Assembly (NCBI RefSeq): GCF_022539315.1
Contig: NC_066314.1
Span: 60,869,543-60,933,542 of the forward strand
Source of the DNA: Serinus canaria
Lineage: Eukaryota; Chordata; Aves; Passeriformes; Fringillidae
Length of the DNA stretch: 64,000 nucleotides
Direction: 5' to 3'
Shown here: positions 43,261-55,560 of the stretch, one piece after another
Layout of the letters: every line of letters starts with the position of its first letter
Numbering within the stretch: position 1 is the stretch's first letter
Made by a program: the position numbers and the translations under genes
The notes under the pieces: model-generated
What the model was told of the DNA's origin: nothing
The model's input: the letters and a program-made list of their open reading frames with translations, nothing else
Database searches by the model: none

Positions 43261-45690
43261 TGAGGATGGGCTGCTCTATAATCTTCCTGCCTATAACATC
43301 TCTGTGTCATTTCACAAATGGTGTGGACCGCTGGAACCCAGGGATTTTCACCGTGGCAGGTAACTCTGAATATCTCCACCTAGAGCCACATTTCCTATTT
43401 CCTCACAGAAAGCTGCTATTATGGAAATAACTGTCTGCTAAGCTGAGCACAGTGGGGAGTTCTCAGGAAGATGATTCTTCTGAACATGCCTGTGAAATTC
43501 AGTGAAATTCTGCTGAAAATGTCTGCACCACAGCAAGGAGCAGCTCCTCTCATACCATCCCAGTACATCAGCTGACAGAGTTGCAAAACCTGAATCCTTA
43601 AAATCCTGACTGAACTGATGTAGCTGAGCTTTTGTATGCTCTTGATTACAATACTTGATTGCCTAGAACTGCTCACAGTACCTAAAAATATCTGATATAT
43701 TCAAACTCTCAGCAACACATCCAGCATACAGTACTGAGTGCCACCCACTGGCTTGAAATATTTTTTTTCATCATGTCTCTGACTTGCTACAGGAGCCAGA
43801 AAGCAGCAGAGAGACAGTCAGGAGTGACATTGAAAGGAAGACTCTTCCTCATTATTTAACATGTTGAATTTTTTTAGAGTTCAAAGTTTGGTAGTACTGA
43901 AAGCTCTTTGTGAGGTGCAATTGTTTAAATGGGTGCAATCTCTCTGATGGTGTTGAAGTGCTGCTTTGAGTCCAGCAGTTCCTCGGAAAGCTGATAGCAA
44001 AAGACAGTTCTATAGGTTTTATTACATACTTCTGTCGTGGTGCTCCATGTGTACCATTCTATAGGTGCACAGCATTTAGAGATTTAAACTTTTTAGAATA
44101 AGATAGATTTATTTTTCACCTGAATGTGTCCTTGGATTTCTTCTGACAGAGTATGCATGGCAGTCAGGCTCACAGTCTCAACATCCAGCATCACCTTGGT
44201 TTCCTGGGCCAGCTGAGAATCCAAGGAAGGAGTATATGAAAGGAGAAGATCCTAGATCTCTAAATATATGCTTTCTGATGCTGTAACTTCTGTCAATCCC
44301 TTTTGACATCTTTCTGAAAAGCCTTTGTTAGTAGTCTAGGACACTTTTCTGTTCCTATGTTTATCTTGCATTGGGTCCTGTTTCAGTTTAATTCAGGGAA
44401 TGACAGAATGCCATTCTGAATTCAGAATGGCAAAGTCACAAATTTGATTTGCAGCCTTTGATGTATAATAGCTTTATTTCTGTGTGTGTTGTTCCTTGCA
44501 CTTGCAGGAAGGAGGTGATGTTTCATCTACAACAATATTACTTTCAGCATAAGGGCTTGTCCTCAGGAGTATTGTTAGCATGGGATGTTTTTGTGTTATA
44601 TATTAGATTTCATGTGATTCTAGAAATCTCTGCTTCATTTTCCCCACATGTTCAAGTAATGGCTGTACAAGGGAGGCTACTCATCTTGCCTGTGTCAAGC
44701 AAGAACTCATTTTAGCAATTGATGTGCCATCACCCAGTCTTTGCCTGCAGGACTCTGTTCTGCATAGGGAGAGTCAACTGCAGAGGAAAAGCTCCAAGAG
44801 TGGAGTACAGCCATTTATAAACCTGTGACAAAATGAAAAACATGTTTCCCATTAAAAGTTGAGCCTGAGGATGCCTAATGTGTAATTTTTCATCCTGTGA
44901 TCTTCAAGAATTATGTACACGAGATTTTTTGGGGTTTTTTTTAAATAGTGATCCTGTTAGGAAGATCAGGTCAGGCAGATCTCAGCTAGCTATCAAGATG
45001 ATTTTCATTCTGAATGTCACCAATTTGTCAATTTTTCAGTCCCAAATGGCTATTTTTTTTTCTTAGGTTTGATTGCATGAGATGATAGACACAGGTTTAT
45101 TTTCCCTCTTCTTTGCAGTATTCAAAGCCCTGTTGATGGTGGTTACAGGAAGATACCTGATACTTTCAGACACCACAATGTTTAAAGGAAGTAAGATATG
45201 ATTGTCTGGCAAGCATATTCTGTCAAGTGAAAGAAAACTTTGTTAAAGCAGAGCAATATCTGCTATGTCTCTGTTATGAAATACCAGTTTTCTGACCTGA
45301 TTATTCATATGGAGATTTTAGAGAGAGACGATAGTTTTCAAAATATCACTCCTTTTCCAGAGCTGTTCACCACCTAATTTCACTGGTCTCTGGTGTGCCT
45401 GGACTGCAGAGAAACATCTTATGTGCTTTTTCTTCCCTGCAAAGCAGGAAATTGCCAGTTGTGCACTATCAAAGGAATGAGAGCTTGTTGGTGAGTTCTC
45501 TCTGTGCTTCACTGTGGTACAGTTATGCAGTAAATTTGCCAATGGCTTCTGCTGCCCAGCAGAATCCACACCCTAAGGCTGTGAAGTAAATGTTCTGTTT
45601 TTAGAGAACATGTCTAGGTCTCTGTGATCTTCAGAGCCAACAGATTCGCTGTGGCAGAGTGTTCATCCTAATGCACAAAGGCAAGACCTT
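43261..45690. other. Intergenic, no gene recognised
   Basis: It contains a 24-bp palindrome (44409-44432), listed separately. I see no exon chain, no RNA gene and no clear transposon in the rest. Confidence 0.6.
44409..44432. repeat. 24-bp perfect palindrome
   Basis: The left half TGCCATTCTGAA is followed immediately by its exact reverse complement TTCAGAATGGCA, centred on an EcoRI-type GAATTC core. There is no spacer. The bases outside it (A on both sides) do not pair. Confidence 0.85.
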
Positions 45691-45765
45691 CCTGTAGTTG
45701 GCCCCACTTGCAGCAGAACATTGGCCTAGATGACCTGCAGGCCTCCCTTTCTGTCTTAAATTGTT
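45690..45765 (+). mobile_element. Possible degraded CR1 3' end, sense
   Basis: ACTTGCAGCAGAACATTGGC, then CTAGATGACCTGCAGGCCTC and CCTTTCTGTCTTAAATTGTT align by eye with the CR1 3' text (GGACTAGATGATCTCCAGAGGT, then CCCTTCCAACC). The terminal ATTCTRTG repeat is worn to GGATTCCAAT. Confidence 0.55.
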
Positions 45766-47283
45766 CCAGGATTCCAATAAAGCTCCCTGAGCATGTAGCC
45801 AGACTCAAAGTTGCTTTGTACAAGCAGTGCTGGAGCCATTGCTGCTGCAGCTGCCCTTGGGCAGAAGTTTGTCTCCAAGTGCTGCCTTCCTTTTTTCTGA
45901 GGAGCATGGAGGCACTCAAGAGAGACAGTTTTTGGGGACTGTGGTGTGCAGGGATTGTGCAGTCTGAGCACTCCAGCACACTGCAGTCCTGACATGCCTC
46001 TGCCTCCCTGCATCCCATGCTTGGTTCACTGCTTGCTCCCATGGATGTGGCTGGATGGCTGCTTTTTGCCAGGACTTACTTTGAAGAGGAATACTGGTGT
46101 TTTGTGAAAGGCTCAGGTATCTCCAGGCATGAAAAGCTAATGCCACCTGTCACCCCACCTGGTGTTCCACTGCTCTTCTCTGAGTGGGTTTTTCCCTGGG
46201 TTCCCCACAGGGTTGCTGGCCGCACAAACCAGCACCAATTAATTCAGGGGTCAGTCCTGCATCTTTACTGGGATGCAGGTTTCACATGCCCCTTTCAACT
46301 GCTTTCAAACCAGATAAATCACACAGGACTTTTACCTTTATCTTCTACAAATTGTCTTTTTCAGTGCTGTATGCCATGAAACATCCCTATAAACATGCAG
46401 GAGCTGAAAAAACTGGAGTTGCTTTGAGTTATACTAAAACCAATTTTGAGCCCAAATAGTGACATTTATAGAGGCAGGTGGTTTGTTGAATAGTATGCTC
46501 AACTGCAAGCCATGATTCTAAATGTCAGTCTGGGAATGCCATAAATCCTATCTAAAATGTGCTCAGGTTGTTTTACATTTCAACATGTTAGCCCAAAACT
46601 CCTCAGACAAGAAAAGAATAAGCAGCGTGGGTGGCATAATTGTTACTTTTTTAGATCCCAAACATATGCTTTTAGCAATCAGGACCTCATAAATTATCCC
46701 TCAATGCCTGTCAGTGTTGCTTAGGTTTCCAGCTAGGGGCTTTGAACTCTGCTGGCCCTTCTCCAGAGCTATCATCTTGCTTGCACTGATGTCTGCATGT
46801 TTTGGGGGTCTAGTGAAAACGCTCCTGAGGAAAAAAACCACAGCCTTAACTGGTGAAAGACAGAACTTTACAGGTAGGACTGAGACTTGTTCCCATTTTT
46901 AATGGGCCTTCCTTTACTCATCACCCTCTCCTTTCTACTCCCACCCCTGCCTCAGGCTGGGGCTGTCCTACAATTTGGTCCTTTAACGTTTAGCCTTTGG
47001 CAGCCTGTGCTGCTCCTGTACTCCTTTCCTCTACAAGTTTCCAACCAGGCTGGGATTTGGGAATCCTGCTCAGACCCCCAAGAGGATTTTTGTGAGTAGT
47101 GTCACAAGAGTAGTGTTCAAGGTAGTTTGCTTCAGTGGCCCATTGTGACCTGCAGATAAGCCTCTGTGAAGCCTGCTGGAGACAGGCTGCTGCAGGGCTT
47201 GTAGGAGTTCTCAGGGAAAAAGGTTTGAACTTACTTTGATTTCATATGAATTCTTTGTGGTTTTTACCACATCTTAAAATTTT

Positions 47284-47308
47284 GGGGGTGTGGGGGGTGG
47301 GCTTGGGG
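47284..47308 (+). repeat. G-quadruplex-forming motif
   Basis: Four G runs of 5, 6, 3 and 4 bases are separated by TGT or CTT loops and a single T. This satisfies the usual G3+ with 1-7 base loop rule on the + strand. Confidence 0.7.
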
Positions 47309-50300
47309 TTGTGGTTTTTGGGAGGTTTTAAATTTTTTAGCCTCCCATATACTTCCCACAGTTCAAAGCCTTTTGGCTGGTGTCTCCTGTAGGCTGGGCT
47401 CTCATGGGTTCCCAGCAGTGCCTTTAGAGGTATCATTTACTTATCTGGAGTGTGTCTGATGACAGAGGAGAGGGGGCAGGAGCGGGGCATGGGGTTGTTT
47501 GCAGAACCCTAAAGACATTCCTTCTGAAATCTTTTTTCCTCTTTCTGCTGAAATCAGATTTCAGCTTGATAAGTCCAGCACTGTAGTAGACCCATCACAA
47601 GGATTTATGTCATCTTTGTAGAGGAAGAAAAATTGCAGGAAGAATGATGTGCTGCAGCTTTCCAATGTCATAAATTTAAGGTACTCAATTTACACCCATT
47701 ATAACTCTTCAAAATGATCAAAGAAAAACACCTCTGAAGCTCAAACTCTGCTTACTTCTTAAGTGCTAAGATTAACCTTTTGTGAAATCTTAGTGTTAAA
47801 CCTACCTGCAGTTTGGCAAAAGTTTAGGGAGTTGAGAATGAAATGGCCTGAAAAGATGATCGTGATGTAATAAGCTGTTCTCAAACAAAATGGCCTCATT
47901 CTTTTATTTCTATTTATTTAGCTTGTCTTCCAGAGAGCACTTTTGGGCTCTCAAATCACATTTATTTAGATCTCTCTTTTGTGTGATCAAGACATTGTCA
48001 GCCAGTTCCTGGCTTTTAACTGCTTGATTCTGCAACCTTAATGTTTTTTTAACATTGGTTTGTGTATAAATTCATACATTTTGTTTTAGGAGCAAATTGA
48101 AAAAAAACATCTTTCCCAGCATATGGAATCATATGTATCCTCACAGGGGCCAGCAGAATGGCTGAGCTATTTAGACTATCTAGCAGAGACCTCCACTTGA
48201 GTTAAGAGTGTACAGCCAGAGCACTGAAAAGTTGTTTTCTCTGGCAGGGTGGTCTGCAGCCCACGTCTGTCAGTGGCTGTAGTGAGTGGTCAGCAGCTTA
48301 TCTGCAAGAGATGTGTTAAACATCAAATTAAATATATGTTAAAGATGGAATATCCTCTTTGAAGAAGAGAGGGTGTGCTGTGGGTTTGCTGTGAACCACT
48401 GGGCTGCAAGGTTTGGGAGCTGCTGGTCCTTGTGGCTAACTGATAGAAGAAGGTGGGTCACCTTCTTTGCTAGGGATTTCTTCAGATCAGTTCTCCAGAG
48501 CTCTTCTGAGAGCATGAGCTTTGATTCCAGTTGCTGTGAAAGAGTGGATCCACAGACATCCCTCCTGTCTCAGCTCCTGTCCATCACTCTCTCTCTGGTG
48601 AAGGCAGTCACCTCCCTCTACCTGCACTAGGTGCTGTCACCAAGAGAGATGTGCCACCTGTGTGTGCTGCTTTGTCTTATGCCACAGTGACCCCCAGAAG
48701 CAGAGAATTACAGAAAATCCTTGCTTGGCCCTTGGTTCTGCTATAAATGGGTGGTGGGGTTTTAGAGATTTTAACTCCAGAGGCCTGATCCAGCCTAAAT
48801 TTTACTATTTCTTTGTTGTCTAAAGATTGCTCATGTACCAAGGACATAGTTCTGCAGGATTTTCTGTATTTCCTTAGCGACGAGCAGCTGAAATTAATGT
48901 AGCTCTGCCTAAGCAAAGACAATAGAAGGGATTTTTTGGCAGTGCTAACCAGGGCATTGCTGGTAGTTATTTATTTGAAAAACCAGAACAACAAAACCCA
49001 AACCAAATGAAAAAACCACAGGCAAACAAAAAACCACACAGCCACACAGCCTTAACTTAGAGCAGTTTTCTCACTCCCCTTTTCTGTTCTTCTCCAAAGT
49101 CTGCTGCTTGTCCATATTGCCCAGCTGCCAGCTGTGGCCTTCTGAACTCAGCAGCCTCTGTTCACTGCAGCCTGCAGAGCAAACACAACGTGCTGGTGTC
49201 CCAGAACTCTTTTAGCACTGATCACTCCTTGTAAATGGTGCTATAAACACCCCCTGGGGGTTTGCTGTGTTTGAGCACAGAGATCTCCTCTCCACACGTG
49301 GCTAACTGAGGGCCTGGTGCACAGAAACAGCTGAGTGTGACCTGCTGGGTTTGGGCACCTCTCTTTTGGATTGTAGACAGTTTTCCAAGGCAGCAGCACA
49401 TCCACTCCTGGGATACAGCTCAGTGCTTCCTTTCAGTGTTTGAAAGCCTTGCTTCGAAGCTTCAGGGCTTCTAAATAAGGCAGGCAGAGCCTTTCTTAAT
49501 ATTAGTGAAACACTGTGGTTTTCCCTAAATTCATCCTCCAAATGGCTGGGCTGATTTTGCTGGAACTCTCTGAAAAATATTTAGCCTTAGGCAAGCATAT
49601 TACAGGGAACATTCCTGTCTGAACACTGAAAGCTTGACAGTTGCAAGCAACTGAAATCAGGGTCTTGTGAAAGAGAGTAGGAGGCAGAATTAGTTATTTC
49701 ATCTGTGCCAGGTGTCTGCCTATACTAACATTTCTGGTTGGATGCATAAGTACTATGTGCAAGTCCATAATATATCCTTTCTTTTTAGGAACCAGATTTA
49801 TTCTGGTAAAACTCATCTAAGTATGTAGAATTACAAGATCATAAACCTAGTATAACATTGGAAAATCAGGCTCTATGGATGTGCTCTGTGTGTGGTATGA
49901 ATCTATTTGCAATGTATATATAAATAAGATTTGTGGTGAAATGAGAAAAACAAGCTGCTTGTATATCATCTAGGAATGAGCCCTATGTTATGCTTAATAT
50001 TTTCCAGAGACAAATGTGGTGACAGACTTATCAGAAACACTGGCTGAAATGAAGCTGTTGGTCCAAACATCCTCATCATCCCTTATCCTAAAGCCAAAGC
50101 AAAAATGAGATGTCCCAGTGGGTGTGGGCCATGGTAACATTACTTTTTATCATTATTATTACTATTATATTCAGATGTTGGTTGTGTTTACAATTACAGT
50201 GCTGGCAGATGGACTCTATTAGAACTGCCAAATCTGATCATCTAGCCCCAAATTTGATCATATTACTGAGAACACAGTCTGGGATTTTATGGGGGCCAGA

Positions 50301-50569
50301 GACAAATTGGCTCCTTCTTCCTCCCCAGCTTATCTTGCCATATCTGTTTCAGAGTGAGGCACATCTATTTTATTGAGCCTCTGCCACTTGCTCTGGATCC
50401 TTCTGGGTGGCTGTGGGGCAGAGACCAAGCAAAGTCAGTGGCTTTGCACTCTGGAGGGAGCAACACAGGGGTATCCTTGTGGATTTGGCAGGTAAGGGAG
50501 CTCAGGTTCACTGTGCACAAAAGATGAACAAGGGCTTGCTTTCCCATTTTGGCATTCTCTTTCTTTCTA

Positions 50570-50588
50570 TTTTTTTTTTTTTTTTTTT
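50570..50588 (+). repeat. T19 homopolymer
   Basis: Nineteen consecutive T follow a TTCTTTCTA stretch. No retroposon body is visible on its A-rich strand. Confidence 0.9.
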
Positions 50589-53084
50589 AACAAAAGGTGT
50601 GGAGTTGAGGAGAGGAAACGCCTGACAAGCCAAGCCAATGAATGTAATTTCTCATTGGTCAGGCTAATTATTTTTCTGTCCCAGGAACAACAAGCCAACA
50701 GCACTTGCATGGTGTACTTTTCATCCAGAGAATAAAGAGGGCCCAGCAGCTAAACTGGGACAAAAAAAATAAATCCTTCAAGCAGGTCTAGCTGCCAGCA
50801 CTTCAGTGCATTTCTACTACACAGACTCTGTTCCCTGGGTTTGATGGCCCACTGAGTGAAAATGGAGAAACGAGAAGGTTAGCTTTCCCTCTGGAGAGAA
50901 AGAAAGGCTCTTTGGAAAGCAAGGTAGATGCTCTGATTACATACAAACAAGGAAGAGCCAAGGAGGCAGGAACCCCAAGGAAATTGCCATGTGCTAAATG
51001 ATTATTCTGAAGAAACACTGTAGGGTAAATAGTGGAGCAGAACTACTTGATCCTGACTCCAACAGAAAGCCTGTTTTCTCCTGTAGGAATGACTCCCTGC
51101 AACTGACTATCAAAGACTCTCAAAAGTTAGCACAAACCTTCCAGTCCTGCTTATTAATTCTCAGGACAGGAGCTCATGGGGCTTTGTGACAGCAGCCGTT
51201 CTCCTACCCCACAAAACAGAGAGATTCCAAAGCCTCCCCATTTACCTGGCAGGATGCTGGAAGGGCATTGGAGTCAGTCAGCCCAGACCTTATTTAGGGA
51301 AGGGAATTGCTGATATCCCACCTGGCTGCCAAAAAACTTGGTCACTGAAGTGGTCTGTGGCAGCATTTCTTTTCTTTACGCTGGCAAGGGCTGCTGCAAG
51401 TGGAGGCCCTCTAAAGGAAAAGGTTAATTTTGATGAAGATTAAACTTATGGTCATGTTTTCTTTCCTTGGAGAAAACTGCTTGCAGACATCCTGGGGTTT
51501 CAAGGAGATTGAAATCGCTTTTTTATTAGCAAAAATATTCATTGCATCCTACCCTGCATTTGTACAGTGCTTCTGGCATGAGGAGCCTTGGAGAGGGCTA
51601 CAGACTCAGCAGGGAACACTCTCAGGAGCAGGCAGCCAAAAGCAGCTTCTCCTCAGAGCAGAGATGCCATGGGAGAGAGGAATCTGCTGAATCCTGAAAT
51701 TGGTGGGAGACACATGTCAGGAACCTGTTTCTTGCAGAGATGAGACCTACCTTGGGTGGGTGCAAAGGGTTTCTGACACAGTTTGCAGGGTATCCCAGAT
51801 TCCTGAGCACCACAGTTGGTTGTCCCTGCCATTTGTGGAGGCAAGGTACCCAGTGGAGCTGATGCAGTCCTGCCAGGTCTCTCATAGCAGTAGAACCTGG
51901 ATTTAAAGAGCCTCAGGGAAAACTGTGATTTTGCTTTGAAAGTGGTGGGGTTTTCCTCATCTATTCAGCTCAACAGCTGTGAGAGCATGAAGGCTGGGCA
52001 GATGGAGAGAGGAGGGTGATCCGCAGCTGCTGCCCCTCCAGGTGATTTCTGTCTGCTCAATAAAGCTGCCAGCCTTCGGGTGGGTGAGCCTTCATAGTTG
52101 TTCTTCCTGCCTTCTGGGTCTCAGCAGTGGAAGTTGCAGTTTCTCTGTGAGCTGGTAAATTTCTTCCAATTTTCTTTGGATCTTTCTAAGCATGCGCTCA
52201 ACTCTTTCTGATGGGTTTAATAATTGATTTGTATTGATTTCCTGCATGGTGTGTCAAGATAATGTGAGAGACAGTCCAAAAGGGCTGAGTCAAAACCACT
52301 GCTGTGTGTGCAAGGGGAAGGTGTAGATAGAGTTGTCAGCACAGCTCGTGGAGAGGAGCCACTTTCTCCTTTGCCCTAAGCAATAAGTATTTAGGTTTTG
52401 CATGACTAAGAATGGAGCATTATCTTCTCCTTAATTCTTGCTTGTTGTTACTTAGGTGTTGTCTTTTTATTTGAGTGAATAAGCAGGTCTGAAGAGGAAA
52501 TATAGCTGTTTGGTTTTCCCCCTGTGGACAAATGCAGGGAAGCTCTGCTTTGTTGTTATTTTAAGCAGCTCATTTTTGCTGCCTGACCTATGTGACTTAG
52601 TTAAGGTCACAGGAAAGTGCATCTTTTTTCCCAGATTGCATGATGTGCTTCATGCTTTGGGCTATGCTAATAATTTTGATTTCTGGGACAGAAGGTAGAG
52701 ATAAAAAGGCACCTTAATTCTACTAGTCCTTGCTAAAGCTTCTCACAGGAGTTCTCTAAGCTTCTTCTATAAACTGCATCATCCTTTGGTTTCATCTTGA
52801 AAAGTAAGGGCATCAACTACCCCGTGAAGGACAGCAGCACAGGCTGTTTTCCAGCAGAGCTGTCAGTCCTGCACTTTCTGAGTTTATACAGTATCCTTAA
52901 GCTGCTATCATCTCTTGCATGATGTTGCTTACAGTTATTTTGTATATTGGGAGTACTATATGCTAGAGGGCAAGGCTGCTGTCATTTAAAGGGACATGAA
53001 CAAAATGGAGAAATTGGATGCCAGAGGCATGAAATATAAGAAGGCAAAGTCCTGCAGCTGTGAAATAATAACCTCATGCAACAG

Positions 53085-53660
53085 TACAAGCTGTGGACTG
53101 GTTGGCTGGCAATCAGCTTAAGCTAAAAGCACTTGGAGGTCTTGATGGACGTGAAGCTGAACGTGAGTCAAAAATGTGCCATTTCCACAAGGAGAGCCAA
53201 GCACACCTGACATGAGGTGCACTGATGCCAGCACAGCTGACAGGCCTGGGCAGGAATTGGTCCCTGTTAAGAACTGGTGAGACCACACCTGGTGTAATGC
53301 ACCTGGTTCTGGCTCCTAAAAAGTATTGATAAAAGCACTGATAAGCTGGAGCAATGTTAGTGAGTGGTCAGTAGGCAGGAGTTCCAATGTTCCAGGAAGG
53401 CTGAGGGAGATGGGTTTGTTCAGCTTTAAGAAGAAAAGACTCAGGTGGAACTTTACGGTTACCTTGAGCTGCATAATGGGGGTTGCAGAGACACCAGAGC
53501 TGCTGAAAGGTGCCTGGAGAGAAATGACAAAAGGTACCAGGCAAAACTTGAACCAGGGGAATTTCCTATTGTGTCTGAGGAAAAAGTTTTTCACCTGGAG
53601 AGAGATGCAGAGGCGCACAGAGAGACTGGAGGCCCTGAATATTACCAGAACTTGACTCTG
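53085..53660 (+). mobile_element. CR1 LINE fragment, sense, longest in the window
   Basis: Diverged text from the last part of CR1 ORF2 and the 3' region can be followed in order: CAAGCTGTGGACTGGTTGGC, CTTGGAGGTCTTGATGGACG, AAAAATGTGCCATTTCCACA, GAACTGGTGAGACCACACCT, AGGAAGGCTGAGGGAGATGG and GTTCAGCTTTAAGAAGAAAA, then TGAGGAAAAAGTTTTTCACC. It spans about 575 bp, is 5'-truncated, and its 3' end is lost or too worn to see. The 90-109 codon open frames here lie within the element. Confidence 0.88.
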
Positions 53661-54280
53661 CAAGACCCTGAGAAAATGTTGAAGGTAGTCCTGCTTTTAA
53701 TGGAATGGATGGACTAACTGTTCTCTCTATTATTCTCTGTTGCCCTTTTTTATTAGTGCCCCTGTATTAAATCTTCTCCCAGTGTATGAGCTTTCTCTAT
53801 CAGACTGTTTAGCTATTCAAGTTACAGCTGTTCATGGTTTCTTACAAAATAAATATGTGTGCCTTACAACTTTTGCAACATAGATATAGACCTAAGCCTG
53901 TGAACACTTGGGTGTGTCTTGGTGCTGTGCATTGTCTCACCCTGCCCTCCCCAAATGCAAGTGCTGTGTTCAGAGAGGTTGGCTCTATCACTCTTAATAT
54001 TTATATTTAATTAATGTCATTAGGGCTTTCTTATAAATTAAAAAGTTAATTCTTCACAGAAATGAGTGATTTCAGACGTGACCTCTTGCTATATATTGAA
54101 TGGCTGCTTCTTAAATACACATTTCATAGGAGGTGTGTTAATTTTGCCTTGTAATCATAATTATCATTGGATTCTAAAATGGATTTTGGGGAAAAAAATA
54201 CCCTTATACAGTTCCAGTTCCCTCACTAGTGGTACCCACTCCTTTACTTGTCTCTCAGTCCCTGAGATAGTAGACAGGAC

Positions 54281-54698
54281 TGTATTGTATTTGCGGGGTT
54301 CCCAGATGAAGGGAGGAGTGATGGATCTGACTCTGTGTTCTCAGAAGGCTAATTTATTATTTTATGATACTATATTATATTAAAGAATACTATACTATAC
54401 TAAAGAATACAGAAAGGGTACTTGCAGAAGGCTAAAAAGATAATAATGAAAACTGGTGACTCTCTCCAGTGTCCTGACACAGCTTGGCACTGATTGGTCA
54501 TTAAGTCAAAATAATTCACATGAAACCAATGAAACAACCACCTGTTGGAGAAACAATCTCCAAACACATTCCAAAGCAGCAAAACACAGGAGAAGCAAAT
54601 CAGATAATATTGTTTTCTTTTTTTTCTCTGAGGCTTCTCAGCTTCCTGGGAGAAGAATCCTGGGCAAGGAGATTTTTCCAGAAAATGTGATGGTGACA
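54281..54698 (-). mobile_element. Solo LTR of an avian endogenous retrovirus, antisense
   Basis: On the + strand it runs from TGTATTGTATTTGCGGGGTT to TGATGGTGACA. In between it has GCTAATTTATTATTTTATGA, CTATATTATATTAAAGAATA, CACTGATTGGTCATTAAGTC, GAGGCTTCTCAGCTTCCTGG and AGATTTTTCCAGAAAATGTG. These match, in reverse order and orientation, the blocks of the LTR at 59031-59410, so both belong to one family but are well diverged. An 11-bp direct repeat (GACAGGACTGT) lies at 54273-54283 and 54695-54705. It overlaps the TG and CA ends, so the exact target duplication is ambiguous (GGAC if the ends are TG/CA). No gag, pol or env remnant adjoins it. Confidence 0.85.
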
Positions 54699-54754
54699 GG
54701 ACTGTGGTACATGTCTACTGAGAACATCAGAAGCAGCTGGAAAGGAGTGGGGCT

Positions 54755-55560
54755 GTGGAAATTCTCTGGCCAGTTCCCTGTGAGCCCCTGTGCCCCACCA
54801 TGTGCCCCTGCCCCCTGAAGAACTCTCTCATCACCGCACTCACCCCAAACATCAGATTATTCATTTGTTCTAGCCCTGGTATAAGCAGAAGGGCAAAGTC
54901 CTGTGGGGAGGGCTGGTGTAGATGGCTGGAGGAGAGGTGGGAACACCTTCAAGCTACCAGCAAAGGAGAAGCTGATGGATTCCTTCCCACCTGGGCATCA
55001 GCAGGCGGGTTACTGTCTCACAGCTCTCCTCGCTATCAGACAATCTGCCATTTGCAAAGGCAATTAAAAAGTGCACCACAAGAGCCTGCTTGGCTGAGCA
55101 GGGGGGGAGAGCACAGGCTCTGTGAGATGGGTGTGACCAGGAGCTGTCGCAGGTGCTGGCATCGGTCCCCGAATGATGTCAGCGGGAGAGCTGCACGGAG
55201 GTGCCTGGAGAACAACGGGCTGCTTATCTCGTTTGCAGCCCAGCCCTGCCGAGCTGTGAGAAAGGTCACACTCCTCACTGCTGCAACAGGCTTCCTTCAG
55301 ACCCTGCCCAGCGGCTGCCAGTGGATATGGAAGGCTAAAAAAAGAAATTAACCCCAAAGCCAGCCTTGGCGAGAAGGGGAATGCAGACACAGTGTGTTAC
55401 TGCACTGGGAATGCAGTGTTTGCCAAATACATCCTGCTCCTTTTCCACTAGCAGATAAACCACAGGGAAAACAAGCCTTGCTGTTGCTGTCAGCTGATGA
55501 GGTTATTCCTTTGGTTCCCTCTGAGGAGTCTGGGGCTGGAGTTCCTGGAGTCCCCTCTTG
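54755..55560. other. GC-richer intergenic stretch with chance-like open frames
   Basis: The longest open frame of the window (198 codons, 54755-55351, +) lies here, but it shows no domain, is opposed by open frames of 80-108 codons on the other strand, and begins only about 60 bases after the LTR. Stop codons are rarer because of local GC content. Eight CpGs occur between 55148 and 55251. Confidence 0.6.

Larger units (their letters stand above)
45766..53080. other. Intergenic, no gene recognised
   Basis: Open frames of 60-125 codons occur on both strands, notably around 45.7-46.5 kb and 51.2-51.9 kb, usually two or three overlapping in opposing frames, and none is recognisable. The stretch also holds a G-run motif (47284-47308), an A/C-rich patch (48978-49052) and a T19 tract (50570-50588). 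Confidence 0.6.

Noticed and set aside
42953..43363. 136-codon open frame across the CpG-rich spot
   Set aside because: No known motif, and opposite-strand frames are also open. The spot is interesting for its base composition, not as a protein gene.
54755..55351. 198-codon open frame, the longest in the window
   Set aside because: It shows no domain, signal or known sequence, is opposed by other open frames, and lies in a GC-richer stretch where stops are rare. One frame of this size is roughly expected by chance in 64 kb read in six frames.
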